64,000 nucleotides of DNA from JAHEJE01 sp965216335. GTDB taxonomy: Bacteria > Pseudomonadota > Alphaproteobacteria > Rhizobiales > Aestuariivirgaceae. Below, piece by piece: positions 25,485 through 34,392 of the stretch. Made by a program: the position numbers and the translations under genes. The first letter of the stretch is position 1. Each line of letters begins with the position of its first letter. The stretch spans positions 3,286,001 through 3,350,000 of the forward strand of contig OZ244154.1 of the NCBI GenBank assembly GCA_965216335.1, read 5' to 3'. Under the pieces are notes generated by a model. It was not told the DNA's origin. It saw only the letters and a list, made by a program, of their open reading frames with translations, and ran no database searches.

Positions 25485-25508
25485 CCTCAGGACTTTTCGG
25501 TCAGGCTC
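25485..25508 (-). repeat. Solo arm of the 1341-1500 inverted-repeat element
   Basis: These 24 bases match 1477-1500 at 23 of 24 positions. As there, the repeat begins within the stop codon of the adjoining gene (irr, TAG at 25508-25510). Upstream bases AGGAC/GTCCT (about 25471-25488) form a further short hairpin. Only one arm is present, so this is a solo end or a REP-type unit; it may terminate irr transcription. Confidence 0.8.
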
Positions 25509-25939
25509 TAAGCGTCCTTCAGCCGCACGATCACATCGACCTGGCCGATCTTCATCCCTTCAGGGATTTCCGGCAGATTGATCACTTCCAGCGTGTCATG
25601 CGGGATGTCGACCAGACGTTCTTCGGACTCGATGTAGAAATGGTGGTGGCTGGACACATTGGTGTCGAAATAGCTCTTGTGGCCCTGAACCGCCACCTCG
25701 CGCAACAGTCCGGCATCGCTGAACTGATTGAGTGTGTTGTACACGGTCGCCAGTGACACCGCGACATCGGCTGCAACAGCTTCTGCGTGCAGGGCCTCGG
25801 CGGTGACATGCCGGCCGCCGCCGGCAAACAGCAGTTCCGCCAGGGCTATCCGCTGCCGGGTCGGCCGCAATCCGGCCGTCCGTAATTTGCTGATGTGGCA
25901 CACGCGCTCATGCCGGTCGTCTGCAGAGTTCGGATGCAT
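25508..25939 (-). CDS. irr: Iron response regulator Irr (Fur family)
   Basis: Irr represses or activates haem and iron genes according to haem status in Rhizobiales. The 143-residue protein shows GLRPTRQRIALAELLF, the recognition helix SLATVYNTLNQFSDAGLLRE, and the His-rich HHHFYIE site characteristic of Irr rather than Fur. The N-terminal haem-regulatory motif GCPW of the Bradyrhizobium protein is absent; only DDRHERVCHISKL is present. The ATG at 25939 has a GAGGTG ribosome site; a TTG at 25963 is a weaker alternative. Divergence from fabA is the conserved rhizobial arrangement. Confidence 0.9.
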   Translation of the reverse strand: MHPNSADDRHERVCHISKLRTAGLRPTRQRIALAELLFAGGGRHVTAEALHAEAVAADVAVSLATVYNTLNQFSDAGLLREVAVQGHKSYFDTNVSSHHHFYIESEERLVDIPHDTLEVINLPEIPEGMKIGQVDVIVRLKDA

Positions 25940-26157
25940 GAATTTCACCTCGGTCTTCAACAAATGCGGGTCCCCGCAGCCTGCGCCCCGGGAAATCCTG
26001 CTGATACACTAGCCTATCTGAGAATCACTCGCAATTGGCACCGACTGCGGCTCGCTGCCACGGGATTTATGCCGGGAAATCACCGGGATGCCTTCCTGCA
26101 CCCGGGTCATTGTGTTAGGGATTCGGGAATCCGGACATGCAATCGGGGAGGGGAAAC

Positions 26158-26673
26158 ATGACCGAGCGCAAGTCGAGCTACGACTATGCCGATCTCTTGG
26201 CCTGCGGCCGTGGCGAATTGTTCGGGCCGGGCAATGCCCAGCTTCCGGCCCCGCCGATGCTGATGTTCGACCGGATTACCGACGTGTCGGAAGACGGTGG
26301 CGAATTCGGCAAGGGCTGCATCCGCGCCGAGTTGGACATCAAGCCGGACCTGTGGTTCTTCCCGTGCCATTTCATCGGCAACGAAATCATGCCCGGCTGT
26401 CTCGGCCTCGATGCCCTGTGGCAATTGACCGGCTTCTTTCTCGGCTGGCTCGGCGAGCCGGGCTACGGCATGGCGCTGTCCACCGGCGAGGTCAAGTTCA
26501 AAGGCATGGTGACACCGAAAACCAAACTGGTCGAGTATGGCGTCGATTTCAAGCGTGTCATGCGCGGCCGTCTGGTGCTTGGCACCGCCAACGGCTGGCT
26601 GAAGGCCGACGGCGAAACCATTTACACGGCCACCGACCTGCGCGTAGGTTTGTCGAAGGAAAAAGCCAGCTGA
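26158..26673 (+). CDS. fabA: 3-hydroxydecanoyl-ACP dehydratase/isomerase
   Basis: FabA dehydrates 3-hydroxydecanoyl-ACP and isomerises the product to cis-3-decenoyl-ACP, starting unsaturated fatty acid synthesis. The 171-residue protein carries the active-site His71 in CHFIGNEIMPGCLGLDALWQ and Asp85, one position on from E. coli His70 and Asp84. The late segments GEVKFKGMVTP, VDFKRVMRGRLVLG and TDLRVGL are also family-typical. The ATG at 26158 follows GGGGAGGGG closely. It heads the fabA-fabB-fabI operon with gaps of 28 and 20 bases. Confidence 0.96.
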   Translation: MTERKSSYDYADLLACGRGELFGPGNAQLPAPPMLMFDRITDVSEDGGEFGKGCIRAELDIKPDLWFFPCHFIGNEIMPGCLGLDALWQLTGFFLGWLGEPGYGMALSTGEVKFKGMVTPKTKLVEYGVDFKRVMRGRLVLGTANGWLKADGETIYTATDLRVGLSKEKAS

Positions 26674-26701
26674 GGCCTCTCGGCTCAATTCAGGAGTTCA
26701 C

Positions 26702-27919
26702 ATGAGACGTGTCGTCGTAACCGGCATTGGGATTGTATCATCCATCGGCAACAGCGCTGAAGATGTGACCGCATCGCTGAGGGACGCAAGGTCGGGGATC
26801 ACCTTTTCCCAGGACTTTGCCGACCACGGCTTCCGCTGCCAGGTGTGGGGTGCACCGGACATCGATGCCGCCTCGCTGGTCGACCGGCGCGCCATGCGCT
26901 TCTTGTCGGAAGGCGGTTCCTGGAACCACATCGCCATGAAGCAGGCCATCGATGACTCAGGCCTGGAAGATGGCGATATCACCAACGAGCGCACCGGCAT
27001 CATCATGGGCTCCGGCGGCCCGTCGACGATAACCATCGTCGAGGCGGCGGCGACCACCGAAAAGAACAACAGCCCGAAACGAATCGGTCCGTTCGCCGTG
27101 CCCAAGTGCATGAGCTCCACCGCCTCGGCGACGCTCGCCACCTGGTTCAAGATCCACGGCGTCAACTACACCATCTCGTCGGCCTGCTCGACCTCTGCGC
27201 ACTGCATCGGCAATGCCGCTGAACTGATCCAGTGGGGCAAGCAGGACGTGGTGTTCGCCGGCGGTCATGAGGACCTGCACTGGACCATGTCCAACCTGTT
27301 CGACGCCATGGGCGCCATGTCGTCGAAGTACAACGACAACCCGGCCTCTGCCTCGCGCGCCTATGATGTGGGCCGCGATGGTTTCGTCATCGCCGGCGGC
27401 TCCGGCGTCGTCATCCTGGAAGAGCTTGAGCATGCCAAGGCGCGCGGCGCCAAGATCTATGCCGAACTGGCTGGCTACGGCGCGACCTCAGACGGTTTCG
27501 ACATGGTCGCCCCGTCCGGCGAAGGTGCGGTGCGCTGCATGCGCCAGGCGCTGTCCACGGTCGATGGCAAGGTCGATTACATCAACACCCACGGCACCTC
27601 GACGCCTGTTGGTGACAGCAAGGAGATCGCCGCGATCCGCGAGGTGTTCGGCGACGATGGCCCGGCCATCGGCTCGACCAAGTCGCTCACCGGCCATTCG
27701 CTCGGTGCCGCCGGCGCCCAGGAAGCGATCTACACGCTGCTGATGATGCAGAACGACTTCATGGCCGAGAGCGCCCATATCGAGGAACTCGACCCCGAGT
27801 TCGCCGGTGCTCCCATTCTCACCGAACGCCGCGACAGCGCCTTCGACGTCGCCCTGTCGAACTCCTTCGGCTTCGGCGGCACCAACGCCACGCTGGTCTT
27901 CCAGCGCTACGCCGGCTGA
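26702..27919 (+). CDS. fabB: 3-oxoacyl-ACP synthase I
   Basis: FabB condenses acyl-ACP with malonyl-ACP and extends the cis-unsaturated intermediate made by FabA. The 405-residue protein has the catalytic triad of ketosynthases: Cys162 in SSACSTSAHC, His297 in NTHGTSTPVGD and His332 in TGHSLGAAGA, with Lys327 between them. The C-terminal SNSFGFGGTNATLVF is typical. The pairing with fabA, 28 bases downstream of it, distinguishes it from FabF. Confidence 0.96.
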   Translation: MRRVVVTGIGIVSSIGNSAEDVTASLRDARSGITFSQDFADHGFRCQVWGAPDIDAASLVDRRAMRFLSEGGSWNHIAMKQAIDDSGLEDGDITNERTGIIMGSGGPSTITIVEAAATTEKNNSPKRIGPFAVPKCMSSTASATLATWFKIHGVNYTISSACSTSAHCIGNAAELIQWGKQDVVFAGGHEDLHWTMSNLFDAMGAMSSKYNDNPASASRAYDVGRDGFVIAGGSGVVILEELEHAKARGAKIYAELAGYGATSDGFDMVAPSGEGAVRCMRQALSTVDGKVDYINTHGTSTPVGDSKEIAAIREVFGDDGPAIGSTKSLTGHSLGAAGAQEAIYTLLMMQNDFMAESAHIEELDPEFAGAPILTERRDSAFDVALSNSFGFGGTNATLVFQRYAG

Positions 27920-27939
27920 CAACGACTGGACGTGACCGA

Positions 27940-28755
27940 ATGAGCGAACTGCAACTCGCCCCCCTCATGCAGGGCAAGCGCGGCCTGATCATGGGCGTCG
28001 CCAACGCCAACTCCATCGCCTGGGGCATTGCCCGCACCCTGCACGCCGCCGCCGCCGAACTGGCCTTCACCTACCAGGGCGATGCCTTCGGCAAGCGCGT
28101 CAAGCCGCTGGCCGAAAGCCTTGGCGCCAACCTGCTGCTCGATTGCGATGTCGAGGACATCGCCAGCGTCGATACCGTGTTCGACACCCTGAAAGCCGAA
28201 TGGGGCACGCTCGATTTCGTCGTCCATGCCATCGGCTTTTCCGACAAGAACGAACTGAAGGGCCTTTACGCCGACACCACACGCGACAACTTCACCCGCA
28301 CCATGGTCATCTCGTGCTTCTCCTTCACCGAGATCGCCAAACGCGCCGCCGACATGATGCCGGAAGCAGGCGGCAGCCTGATCACGCTCACCTACGAGGG
28401 CGCCACACGCGTCATGCCCAACTACAATGTCATGGGTGTCGCCAAGGCTGGCCTTGAGGCCTCGGTGCGCTACCTCGCCACCGATTACGGCCACCGCAAC
28501 ATCCGGGTCAACGCCATCTCCGCCGGCCCGATGCGCACCCTGGCCGGAGCCGGCATCGCCGATGCCCGCGCCATGTTCGCTTTCCAGCAACGCCACTCGC
28601 CCTTGGGCCGAACCGTCACCCTCGACGACGTCGGCGGCGCCGCGCTCTATCTCCTGTCCGACCTGTCCTCCGGCGTCACCGGCAGCATTCACTTCGTCGA
28701 CGCCGGCTACAACACCATATCGACTCCGCATCCCAAGAACATGGATGGGGAGTGA
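27940..28755 (+). CDS. fabI: Enoyl-ACP reductase (NADH)
   Basis: FabI performs the last reduction of each fatty acid elongation cycle and is the target of triclosan. The 271-residue short-chain dehydrogenase has the modified NAD loop GVANANSIAWGIA, HAIGFSDKNELKG, and the catalytic Tyr152, Tyr162 and Lys169 (TYEGATRVMP, NYNVMGVAKA), matching E. coli Tyr146, Tyr156 and Lys163. NAISAGPMRTLAGAGI is the substrate loop. It is the third gene of the operon; this copy is the one commonly paired with fabA-fabB in Rhizobiales, and a second fabI may exist elsewhere. Confidence 0.95.
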   Translation: MSELQLAPLMQGKRGLIMGVANANSIAWGIARTLHAAAAELAFTYQGDAFGKRVKPLAESLGANLLLDCDVEDIASVDTVFDTLKAEWGTLDFVVHAIGFSDKNELKGLYADTTRDNFTRTMVISCFSFTEIAKRAADMMPEAGGSLITLTYEGATRVMPNYNVMGVAKAGLEASVRYLATDYGHRNIRVNAISAGPMRTLAGAGIADARAMFAFQQRHSPLGRTVTLDDVGGAALYLLSDLSSGVTGSIHFVDAGYNTISTPHPKNMDGE

Positions 28756-28869
28756 TGCCGCTGTTTTTAGCGCAGGGATCAGCTCTTAACGAGTTCGGAG
28801 ACGCAATTTGTTTAATCTGCTCCTAATTCTGTTCCTGTCACCGTTCATCATTCTCTTTTTCCCCTAGCC

Positions 28870-29559
28870 ATGAGCTGCTGCCAATACTGGCTTGCGTTGC
28901 TCACTTGGCTATACGTTGCCTGTGGAACACTCCTGTTATGGCACGGTGTCAGCACAGGGCATGATGATTATTTGGTGTTCATCGGAGCCTTGTTGGCATC
29001 CGCATCATGCGCGGCGCTTGTCTTCGCAGCTGTTATTGGTTTGGCAACTTTGACTGCAAGAGTGGGATTTCCTTTGCCGACACGGACAACCGTGTTCGCC
29101 GCGGTCATACTTGGCGGTTCTTTGATCGGCTATCTGCTTGTCAGAGTTGGGTTGATCGAGGGGGCGCCGAGAAGGTTTCCAGAAAACTTCCGGGAACCAT
29201 ATGATATCTTTGCCTACTTGGGCATCATGCTCGCCGGTCCGCTACTCCTTCTGTACGTGCCTCAAGCGTTGGCCCGCCGTTCGGTCGTTCTTGTCGGTCT
29301 CATTTTGCTGATCGTGTATTTTTACACCGATCCGCTCGGCAAGGGTTCCGCTTATGGCGACATCGAAATGCTCGGCCACAGCGCCGCACTCATCGCCCAT
29401 GCCAGTGTCGCCGGCATGCTGACAGCTGGCGTCTATCTGGCGCTTTATTTCACCGAAATGTTGGCCAAAGTCCCACTTGCCGTTCAGTCGATAGCGCTGG
29501 TGACAGCCATGATCTGCGGCGCCATGTTGTCTCATCGCCTTTTGCTCTTTCCTGCATAA
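28870..29559 (+). CDS. Hypothetical multi-pass membrane protein, 229 aa
   Basis: This protein is not recognised. It has about seven hydrophobic spans, with a short loop GAPRRFPENFREPYDIF in the middle and PLGKGSAYGDIEMLGH before the last spans. No signature motif was seen. Base composition is visibly more AT-rich than the flanking fab operon, and its codons use more A/T in third positions. It opens an AT-richer islet (28756 to about 30240), which suggests lateral acquisition. The ATG at 28870 lacks a strong ribosome site. Confidence 0.65.
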   Translation: MSCCQYWLALLTWLYVACGTLLLWHGVSTGHDDYLVFIGALLASASCAALVFAAVIGLATLTARVGFPLPTRTTVFAAVILGGSLIGYLLVRVGLIEGAPRRFPENFREPYDIFAYLGIMLAGPLLLLYVPQALARRSVVLVGLILLIVYFYTDPLGKGSAYGDIEMLGHSAALIAHASVAGMLTAGVYLALYFTEMLAKVPLAVQSIALVTAMICGAMLSHRLLLFPA

Positions 29560-29716
29560 CCCGTTCACCCGCGCTTTGGGAACATGGATGACCAATAGCC
29601 CCTCTCCCGCGGGTGGAGAAGGGTCTTTGCGCTCAAGCATTCGGCGCTTTCCCTCATGAGGTCGGCGTTGTTATGGGAATTTTGGTGCAGGCCGTGGATA
29701 CCGTGTTTGTACATTC

Positions 29717-30070
29717 CTAACGCCATTTTACGCGAGAGTACCTATTAGTTCCCTTCCTCCAAAACCTGCCTCGTTTAGTTGTTGCCAACGCATCGTTACC
29801 TGCTCGCGTGTAGGTTCCTCTGCCCCAAGATTTCGGGCCACAATTTCCTTTCCATGTTCCATCAGAGTAAAATGTTGTCGTGTAGTAGCACCGATCACCA
29901 TTTTCAAATGTATAACTCCCACTTTGGCTACCAAGGATTTTTCGTTTGCCCTCTGCTGCTGATTTGTCCGCCAATCCAGCGGCTGTTATGGCAGTAATGC
30001 CGACCGTGACTGATAAAATAGCAGCTTGCCGGAAAATTGTTTTTGAATCAAATTTTCTTTGACCAACCAT
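29717..30070 (-). CDS. Hypothetical secreted protein, 117 aa
   Basis: The product begins MVGQRKFDSKTIFRQ, then a hydrophobic segment AAILSVTVGITAITAAGLAD that looks like a signal peptide. The mature part has the paired cysteines of GDRCYYTTTFYSDGTWKGNC and a basic end, suggesting a small disulphide-bonded periplasmic or secreted protein. No family is recognised. An AGGAAT ribosome site precedes the ATG at 30070. The gene and its upstream region are clearly AT-rich compared with the rest of the window. Confidence 0.55.
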   Translation of the reverse strand: MVGQRKFDSKTIFRQAAILSVTVGITAITAAGLADKSAAEGKRKILGSQSGSYTFENGDRCYYTTTFYSDGTWKGNCGPKSWGRGTYTRAGNDALATTKRGRFWRKGTNRYSRVKWR

Positions 30071-30216
30071 GTTTTATTCCTATGATTCGTGATCTATAGA
30101 TCAAACACGTTTGATGCCGCAATGTTTGATTCAAGAGAGTGTATAAATCATAGCATGTCTCTATTTGAGGTCAATATTTTGTCGTAAATTATCGAATTTT
30201 CTTGCTTTTTGATCTA

Positions 30217-30232
30217 CTCCCCGCGGGGGGAG
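30217..30232. terminator. Strong hairpin downstream of the rpiR gene
   Basis: CTCCCCGCGGGGGGAG is a 6-base G/C stem with a 4-base loop, located 11 bases past the stop codon of the minus-strand RpiR regulator. Read in the direction of that gene, A-rich rather than T-rich sequence follows, so termination efficiency is uncertain. Similar CCCTCTCCC/GGGAG palindromes occur near 29600. Confidence 0.5.
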
Positions 30233-30242
30233 AGGGGCAGCC

Positions 30243-31115
30243 TCACGTAAACTTCCGAAACATCCGCGTTTCGTCGAACAGCTCTTCCAGTGCCTTCATC
30301 CGCGTTTCCGTTTCCTGCCAGTTGGCGTTCTGAACCGCTGCGATCAGCGCTTCGACGATGAACAGGATGACGGCTGACGAGTCCCAGGCGGACGGCGCCT
30401 CGATGCGGGCGTGGAAGCTGTGGCTGGCGTGCTTGGAGGCCGGTGAACCCCATTGGTCGGTGAACAGCACCAGCTCGACACCGCGCCCGGTCGCCATTTC
30501 CGCCAGCTTGACGATGTCGCGTTCATAGCGGCGGATGTCGAAGGCGACCAGAACGTCGCCGGGCTTCATGTTGAGCACGTAGTGTGGCCAGGTATTGGCG
30601 CTCGAGGCCATCAGCGTCAGCCCGTCGCGGATCATCTGCATGTGGGTGAACAGGTGCTCGGCCGAAGACCGGGTAATGCGCCCGCCGACCACATGCACCT
30701 GCCGGTTCCGGTCGGCCAGCAGCTCGACCACGGCGTTGAACGTTTCCGGATCGAGCTGGCGCAGGGTCTGGCGCAGATTGTCCATCACGGCATCGGCAAA
30801 GCGGTTGAGCGTATGCGCGTCCGGCGCGTTTTCGGCCCAGCGGTTGTGTTTGGTGATCGGGTTGGAGATCGTTTCTTCGACCTCGCCTCTCAGCGCCGCC
30901 TGCAACTCCGGAAACCCGGAAAAGCCGAGCTTCTTGGACATCCGCACGACGGTCGGCGTCGACACATCGGCGGATTCGGCGACCGCTGTGATGCTGCCCA
31001 GCCCGGAAACCGGATAGCTTTCCAGCATCACGTTCGCCAGTTGCCGCTCGGCCCGGGTCAGGTCCTCGAACCTTGTACGGATGCGTTCCGCCACCGTCAT
31101 TGCCTGGCTGGCCAT
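30243..31115 (-). CDS. MurR/RpiR-family transcriptional regulator
   Basis: The 290-residue protein has an N-terminal helix-turn-helix (VAESADVSTPTVVRMSKKLG, with GFSGFPELQAALRGE) and a C-terminal SIS sugar-phosphate-type domain (about 125-260). Such regulators sense phosphorylated sugars or other small ligands. ATG 31115 is preferred because a GGAGAG site lies 8 bases upstream; further in-frame starts exist up to 31184. It diverges from a TRAP transporter operon, and the palindrome at 31232-31249 lies between them, so it likely controls that operon. Confidence 0.88.
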   Translation of the reverse strand: MASQAMTVAERIRTRFEDLTRAERQLANVMLESYPVSGLGSITAVAESADVSTPTVVRMSKKLGFSGFPELQAALRGEVEETISNPITKHNRWAENAPDAHTLNRFADAVMDNLRQTLRQLDPETFNAVVELLADRNRQVHVVGGRITRSSAEHLFTHMQMIRDGLTLMASSANTWPHYVLNMKPGDVLVAFDIRRYERDIVKLAEMATGRGVELVLFTDQWGSPASKHASHSFHARIEAPSAWDSSAVILFIVEALIAAVQNANWQETETRMKALEELFDETRMFRKFT

Positions 31116-31231
31116 GCCTTGTCTCTCCATGCCGCTCCACACCGCATTTCCGCAATGCGCAAAGCCCAGCATAGTCAGCGCCACGCCGCTTTGCCAACCA
31201 TTCTGGAATATGCTTGACTTGCCAACTCATT

Positions 31232-31249
31232 CTGAAAAGATACTTTCAG
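31232..31249. promoter_or_regulatory. Putative RpiR operator overlapping a promoter
   Basis: CTGAAAAGATACTTTCAG is an inverted repeat of two 6-base halves spaced by 6 bases. A -35-like TTGACT lies at 31214-31219 and a weak -10 candidate falls inside the palindrome, so binding there would block the TRAP operon promoter. Assignment to the adjacent RpiR protein is inference. Confidence 0.5.
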
Positions 31250-31357
31250 GATGGACTTTAGGGAGTGGGCCTGACGGTGCTGTGCCGAAGTGCGAAAGAC
31301 AATGCAGGCCAGGCCCGCGCGTTGACCCGGTTGCGAGTTCGGTACCGGGTCCGCTGA

Positions 31358-31927
31358 ATGTCCGGCCCCCTCAAGGCATACATTCGCTTCGTTGACCGGC
31401 TCAACCACCGTGTTGGCCGTATCATGATGTACGGCATCTTCGCGATCATGGCGGTGCTTCTGTGGTCCTCAATTTCCAAGATCGCCAACCAGCCCTCGCT
31501 ATGGACGCTCGAATCGGCCCAGTTCGCGATGATCGCCTATTTTTTTCTCGGCGGTCCCTACGCGATCCAAATGGGCTCACATGTGCGCATGGACCTGTTT
31601 TACAGCGACTGGTCGGTAAGGCGAAAGGCGGCATTTGACACACTGACCGTGTGTTGCCTGATCTTCTATCTGGCCATCATGCTGTGGGGCGGGCTCAGCT
31701 CCACCGCCTATTCGCTTGGCCATTTTGGCGGTGAACCGATCAGCTTTTTCGCCGGTCTGATCACCGGCGAAGAATCCGTCGGCACTATGGAGCGCAGCCG
31801 CACCATATGGCGGCCTTACCTGTGGCCGATCAAGACGGTCATGTGCGTCGGTGTGGTGCTGGTGTTGCTGCAGGCCGTATCCGAACTGCTCAAAGACATC
31901 ATGCGCATCAGGGGCGAGGAGGTCTGA
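31358..31927 (+). CDS. TRAP transporter small permease (DctQ-like)
   Basis: This 189-residue protein has four membrane spans, as expected for the Q subunit of a tripartite ATP-independent periplasmic transporter. Helix 1 is in GRIMMYGIFAIMAVLLW, helix 2 in FAMIAYFFLGGPYAIQMGSH with the family-typical G-x-H-V-R-M-D segment following. It pairs with the large permease that starts 8 bases after its stop. The three TRAP genes appear in the order Q-M-P. Substrate is unknown, probably an organic acid or a related anion. Confidence 0.9.
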   Translation: MSGPLKAYIRFVDRLNHRVGRIMMYGIFAIMAVLLWSSISKIANQPSLWTLESAQFAMIAYFFLGGPYAIQMGSHVRMDLFYSDWSVRRKAAFDTLTVCCLIFYLAIMLWGGLSSTAYSLGHFGGEPISFFAGLITGEESVGTMERSRTIWRPYLWPIKTVMCVGVVLVLLQAVSELLKDIMRIRGEEV

Positions 31928-31935
31928 GGCGGTCC

Positions 31936-33261
31936 ATGTCCTACGAAGCCATCGCCCTGATCATGTTCGCCTCAATGATGGTGCTGCTGTTCACCGGTCA
32001 GCGGGTGTTCGGAGCTATCGGCTTCGTCGCCGTCGTCGCGGCGCTGCTGCTGTGGGGCGACCGCGGCGGCTTCGACATTGCCTTCGCCCAGAGCATCAAG
32101 CTCATGCGCTGGTACCCACTGCTCACCGTGCCGATGTTCGTGTTCATGGGCTATGTGCTGTCGGAAAGCCGCATCGCCGACGATCTCTACCGCATGTTCC
32201 ATGTCTGGATGGGCGGCCTGCAGGGCGGGCTCGCCATCGGCACCATCGGCCTGATGGTGCTGATCTCGGCCATGAACGGCCTCAGCGTGGCCGGCATGGC
32301 GATCGGCGCCACGATTGCCCTGCCGGAACTGTTGCGCCGCGGCTACGACAAGATCATGGTCACCGGCGTCATCCAGGCCGGCTCGTCGCTCGGCATCCTG
32401 GTGCCGCCTTCCGTCGTTCTGGTGCTCTACGCCATGATCGCCCGCCAGCCGGTCGGCCAGCTCTGGCTCGCCGGCATTCTGCCCGGCCTGATGATGGCGG
32501 CGCTGTTCGTCATCTACATCGCTATCCGCTGCGGCCTGAACCACGAGCTCGGACCGGTCCTGTCCAAAGAGGACCGCGACATACCGAAGGCCGAGAAGTA
32601 CCGTCTGCTGCTCGCCGGTCTCCTGCCGGTCGGCATCTTCCTGGCCATGATGTTTCCGTTCGTAAAAGGCTGGACCTCACTGGTCGAAAGCTCCGCCATC
32701 GGTGCCATTGCCGCATTCCTGGCCGCTGTCCTGAAGCGCCGCATGACTTGGGCTGTGTTCGAGGTCTCGGTCAGGAGAACCCTCGGCATCACCTGCATGT
32801 TCATGTGGATCATCCTCGCCGCCCTTGCGTTTGGTGCGGTGTTCGACGGCCTCGGCGCAGTCAAGGCCATCGAGAGCCTGTTCACCGAGCGCCTCGGCCT
32901 GTCGCCGTGGATGATCCTGGTTCTGATGCAGCTCAGCTTCATCCTGATGGGCACGTTCCTCGACGACACCGCAATGCTGGTCATCGTCGCCCCGCTCTAT
33001 GTGCCGCTGGTCGGAGCGCTCGGCTTCGATCTCATCTGGTACGGCGTGCTCTACACCATCACCACCCAGATCGCCTACATGACGCCGCCTTTCGGCTACA
33101 ACCTGTTCCTGATGCGCGCCATGTCGCCACCCGAAATCGCTCTGGCTGACATTTACCGCTCCATCGTCCCGTTCGTCGCGGTCATGGTGCTGGCTCTGGT
33201 ACTGGTTATGGTGTTCCCGCAGATCGCCCTGTGGCTTCCAGAGTATGTCTACGGAAAATAA
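31936..33261 (+). CDS. TRAP transporter large permease (DctM-like)
   Basis: The 441-residue protein is almost entirely hydrophobic with about 12 spans and carries DctM signatures such as FVFMGYVLSESRIADDLYRM, LISAMNGLSVAGMAIGATIA, and QAGSSLGILVPPSVVLVLYA. It forms the sodium-driven channel for substrate delivered by the periplasmic binding protein. The ATG at 31936 is 8 bases after the small-permease stop; the frame is open upstream, but that portion overlaps the Q gene. Confidence 0.95.
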   Translation: MSYEAIALIMFASMMVLLFTGQRVFGAIGFVAVVAALLLWGDRGGFDIAFAQSIKLMRWYPLLTVPMFVFMGYVLSESRIADDLYRMFHVWMGGLQGGLAIGTIGLMVLISAMNGLSVAGMAIGATIALPELLRRGYDKIMVTGVIQAGSSLGILVPPSVVLVLYAMIARQPVGQLWLAGILPGLMMAALFVIYIAIRCGLNHELGPVLSKEDRDIPKAEKYRLLLAGLLPVGIFLAMMFPFVKGWTSLVESSAIGAIAAFLAAVLKRRMTWAVFEVSVRRTLGITCMFMWIILAALAFGAVFDGLGAVKAIESLFTERLGLSPWMILVLMQLSFILMGTFLDDTAMLVIVAPLYVPLVGALGFDLIWYGVLYTITTQIAYMTPPFGYNLFLMRAMSPPEIALADIYRSIVPFVAVMVLALVLVMVFPQIALWLPEYVYGK

Positions 33262-33324
33262 CGCCGGGCCAACCGGCAGATGTTTGTCTTGAGTTGAAAA
33301 CGCTAACAAGGAAGGAAAGTCGAT

Positions 33325-34368
33325 ATGACCAACAGACGTGATTTTCTAAAGACCGCCGGTGCGGCCTCTGCCGCCGCTGGCACCGCCGCGCTGGCTACCC
33401 CGGCCATCGCCCAGTCCAAGATCAAGTGGCGCTTGCAGACCTATGCCGGCGCGGCGCTGGCCGAACATGTCGTCAAGCCGGCCATCGACTCGTTCAACAA
33501 GATCGCCGGCGACCAGATGGAGATCGAGCTGTTCTTCGCCGACCAGCTCGTACCGACCGGCGAGCTTTTCCAGGCCATGCAGCGCGGTACCATCGATGCC
33601 GTCCAGTCTGACGATGATAGCATGGCCTCGCCCACCGAGGTCACCGTGTTCGGCGGCTACTTCCCGTTCGGCTCGCGCTATTCGCTCGATGTGCCGGTGC
33701 TGTTCAACCAGTACGGCCTGAAGGAGATCTGGGACGCCGAATACTCCAAGGTCGGCGTCAAGCACATCTCCGCCGGCGCCTGGGACCCGTGCCACTTCGC
33801 CACCAAGGAGCCGATCAACTCGCTTGCAGATCTGAAGGGCAAGAAGGTCTTCACCTTCCCCACCGCTGGCCGCTTCCTCGCCCAGTTCGGCGTCGTGCCG
33901 GTCACTCTGCCGTGGGAGGACATCGAGGTCGCCGTGCAGACCGGCGAGCTCGACGGCATCGCCTGGTCCGGCATCACCGAGGACTACACCGTCGGCTGGG
34001 CCGACGTCACCGACTACTTCCTCACCAACAACATTTCCGGTGCCTGGATCGGTCATTTCTTCGCCAACATGGAGCGCTGGAACGAGTTACCCGACAACCT
34101 GAAAGAACTGCTGGCAGTGTGCTTCGAGCAGAGCCACTACTACCGCCAGTGGTGGTACTGGGGCGGTGAGGCCAATCTGCGTGTCAACGGCACCAAGATG
34201 AAGCTGACCTCGATCCCCGACAGCGAATGGGCCCAGGTCGAGGAAGCCGCGGTCAAGTTCTGGGACGAGATCGCCGCGGAATCCGAAACCAAGGCCAAGA
34301 TCGTCGAGGTGTTCCGCAAGTATAACGCCGACATGGCCAAGGCCGGCCGGCCGTACCGCTACACCTAG
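33325..34368 (+). CDS. TRAP transporter solute-binding protein (DctP family), Tat-exported
   Basis: The 347-residue protein begins with a twin-arginine signal, TNRRDFLKTAG, and a likely cleavage after ATPAIA. The mature part is a DctP-fold binding protein: IKWRLQTYAGAALAEHVVKP, DLKGKKVFTFPTAGRFLAQFG, and the LPWEDIEVAVQTGELDGI motif typical of TRAP binders of keto acids or lactate-like ligands. A very good AAGGAAGGAAAG ribosome site precedes the ATG. It is the last of the three TRAP genes and ends before the strong hairpin at 34393. Confidence 0.95.
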   Translation: MTNRRDFLKTAGAASAAAGTAALATPAIAQSKIKWRLQTYAGAALAEHVVKPAIDSFNKIAGDQMEIELFFADQLVPTGELFQAMQRGTIDAVQSDDDSMASPTEVTVFGGYFPFGSRYSLDVPVLFNQYGLKEIWDAEYSKVGVKHISAGAWDPCHFATKEPINSLADLKGKKVFTFPTAGRFLAQFGVVPVTLPWEDIEVAVQTGELDGIAWSGITEDYTVGWADVTDYFLTNNISGAWIGHFFANMERWNELPDNLKELLAVCFEQSHYYRQWWYWGGEANLRVNGTKMKLTSIPDSEWAQVEEAAVKFWDEIAAESETKAKIVEVFRKYNADMAKAGRPYRYT

Positions 34369-34392
34369 GCCGACCGTCGGCGCACTTCACCG

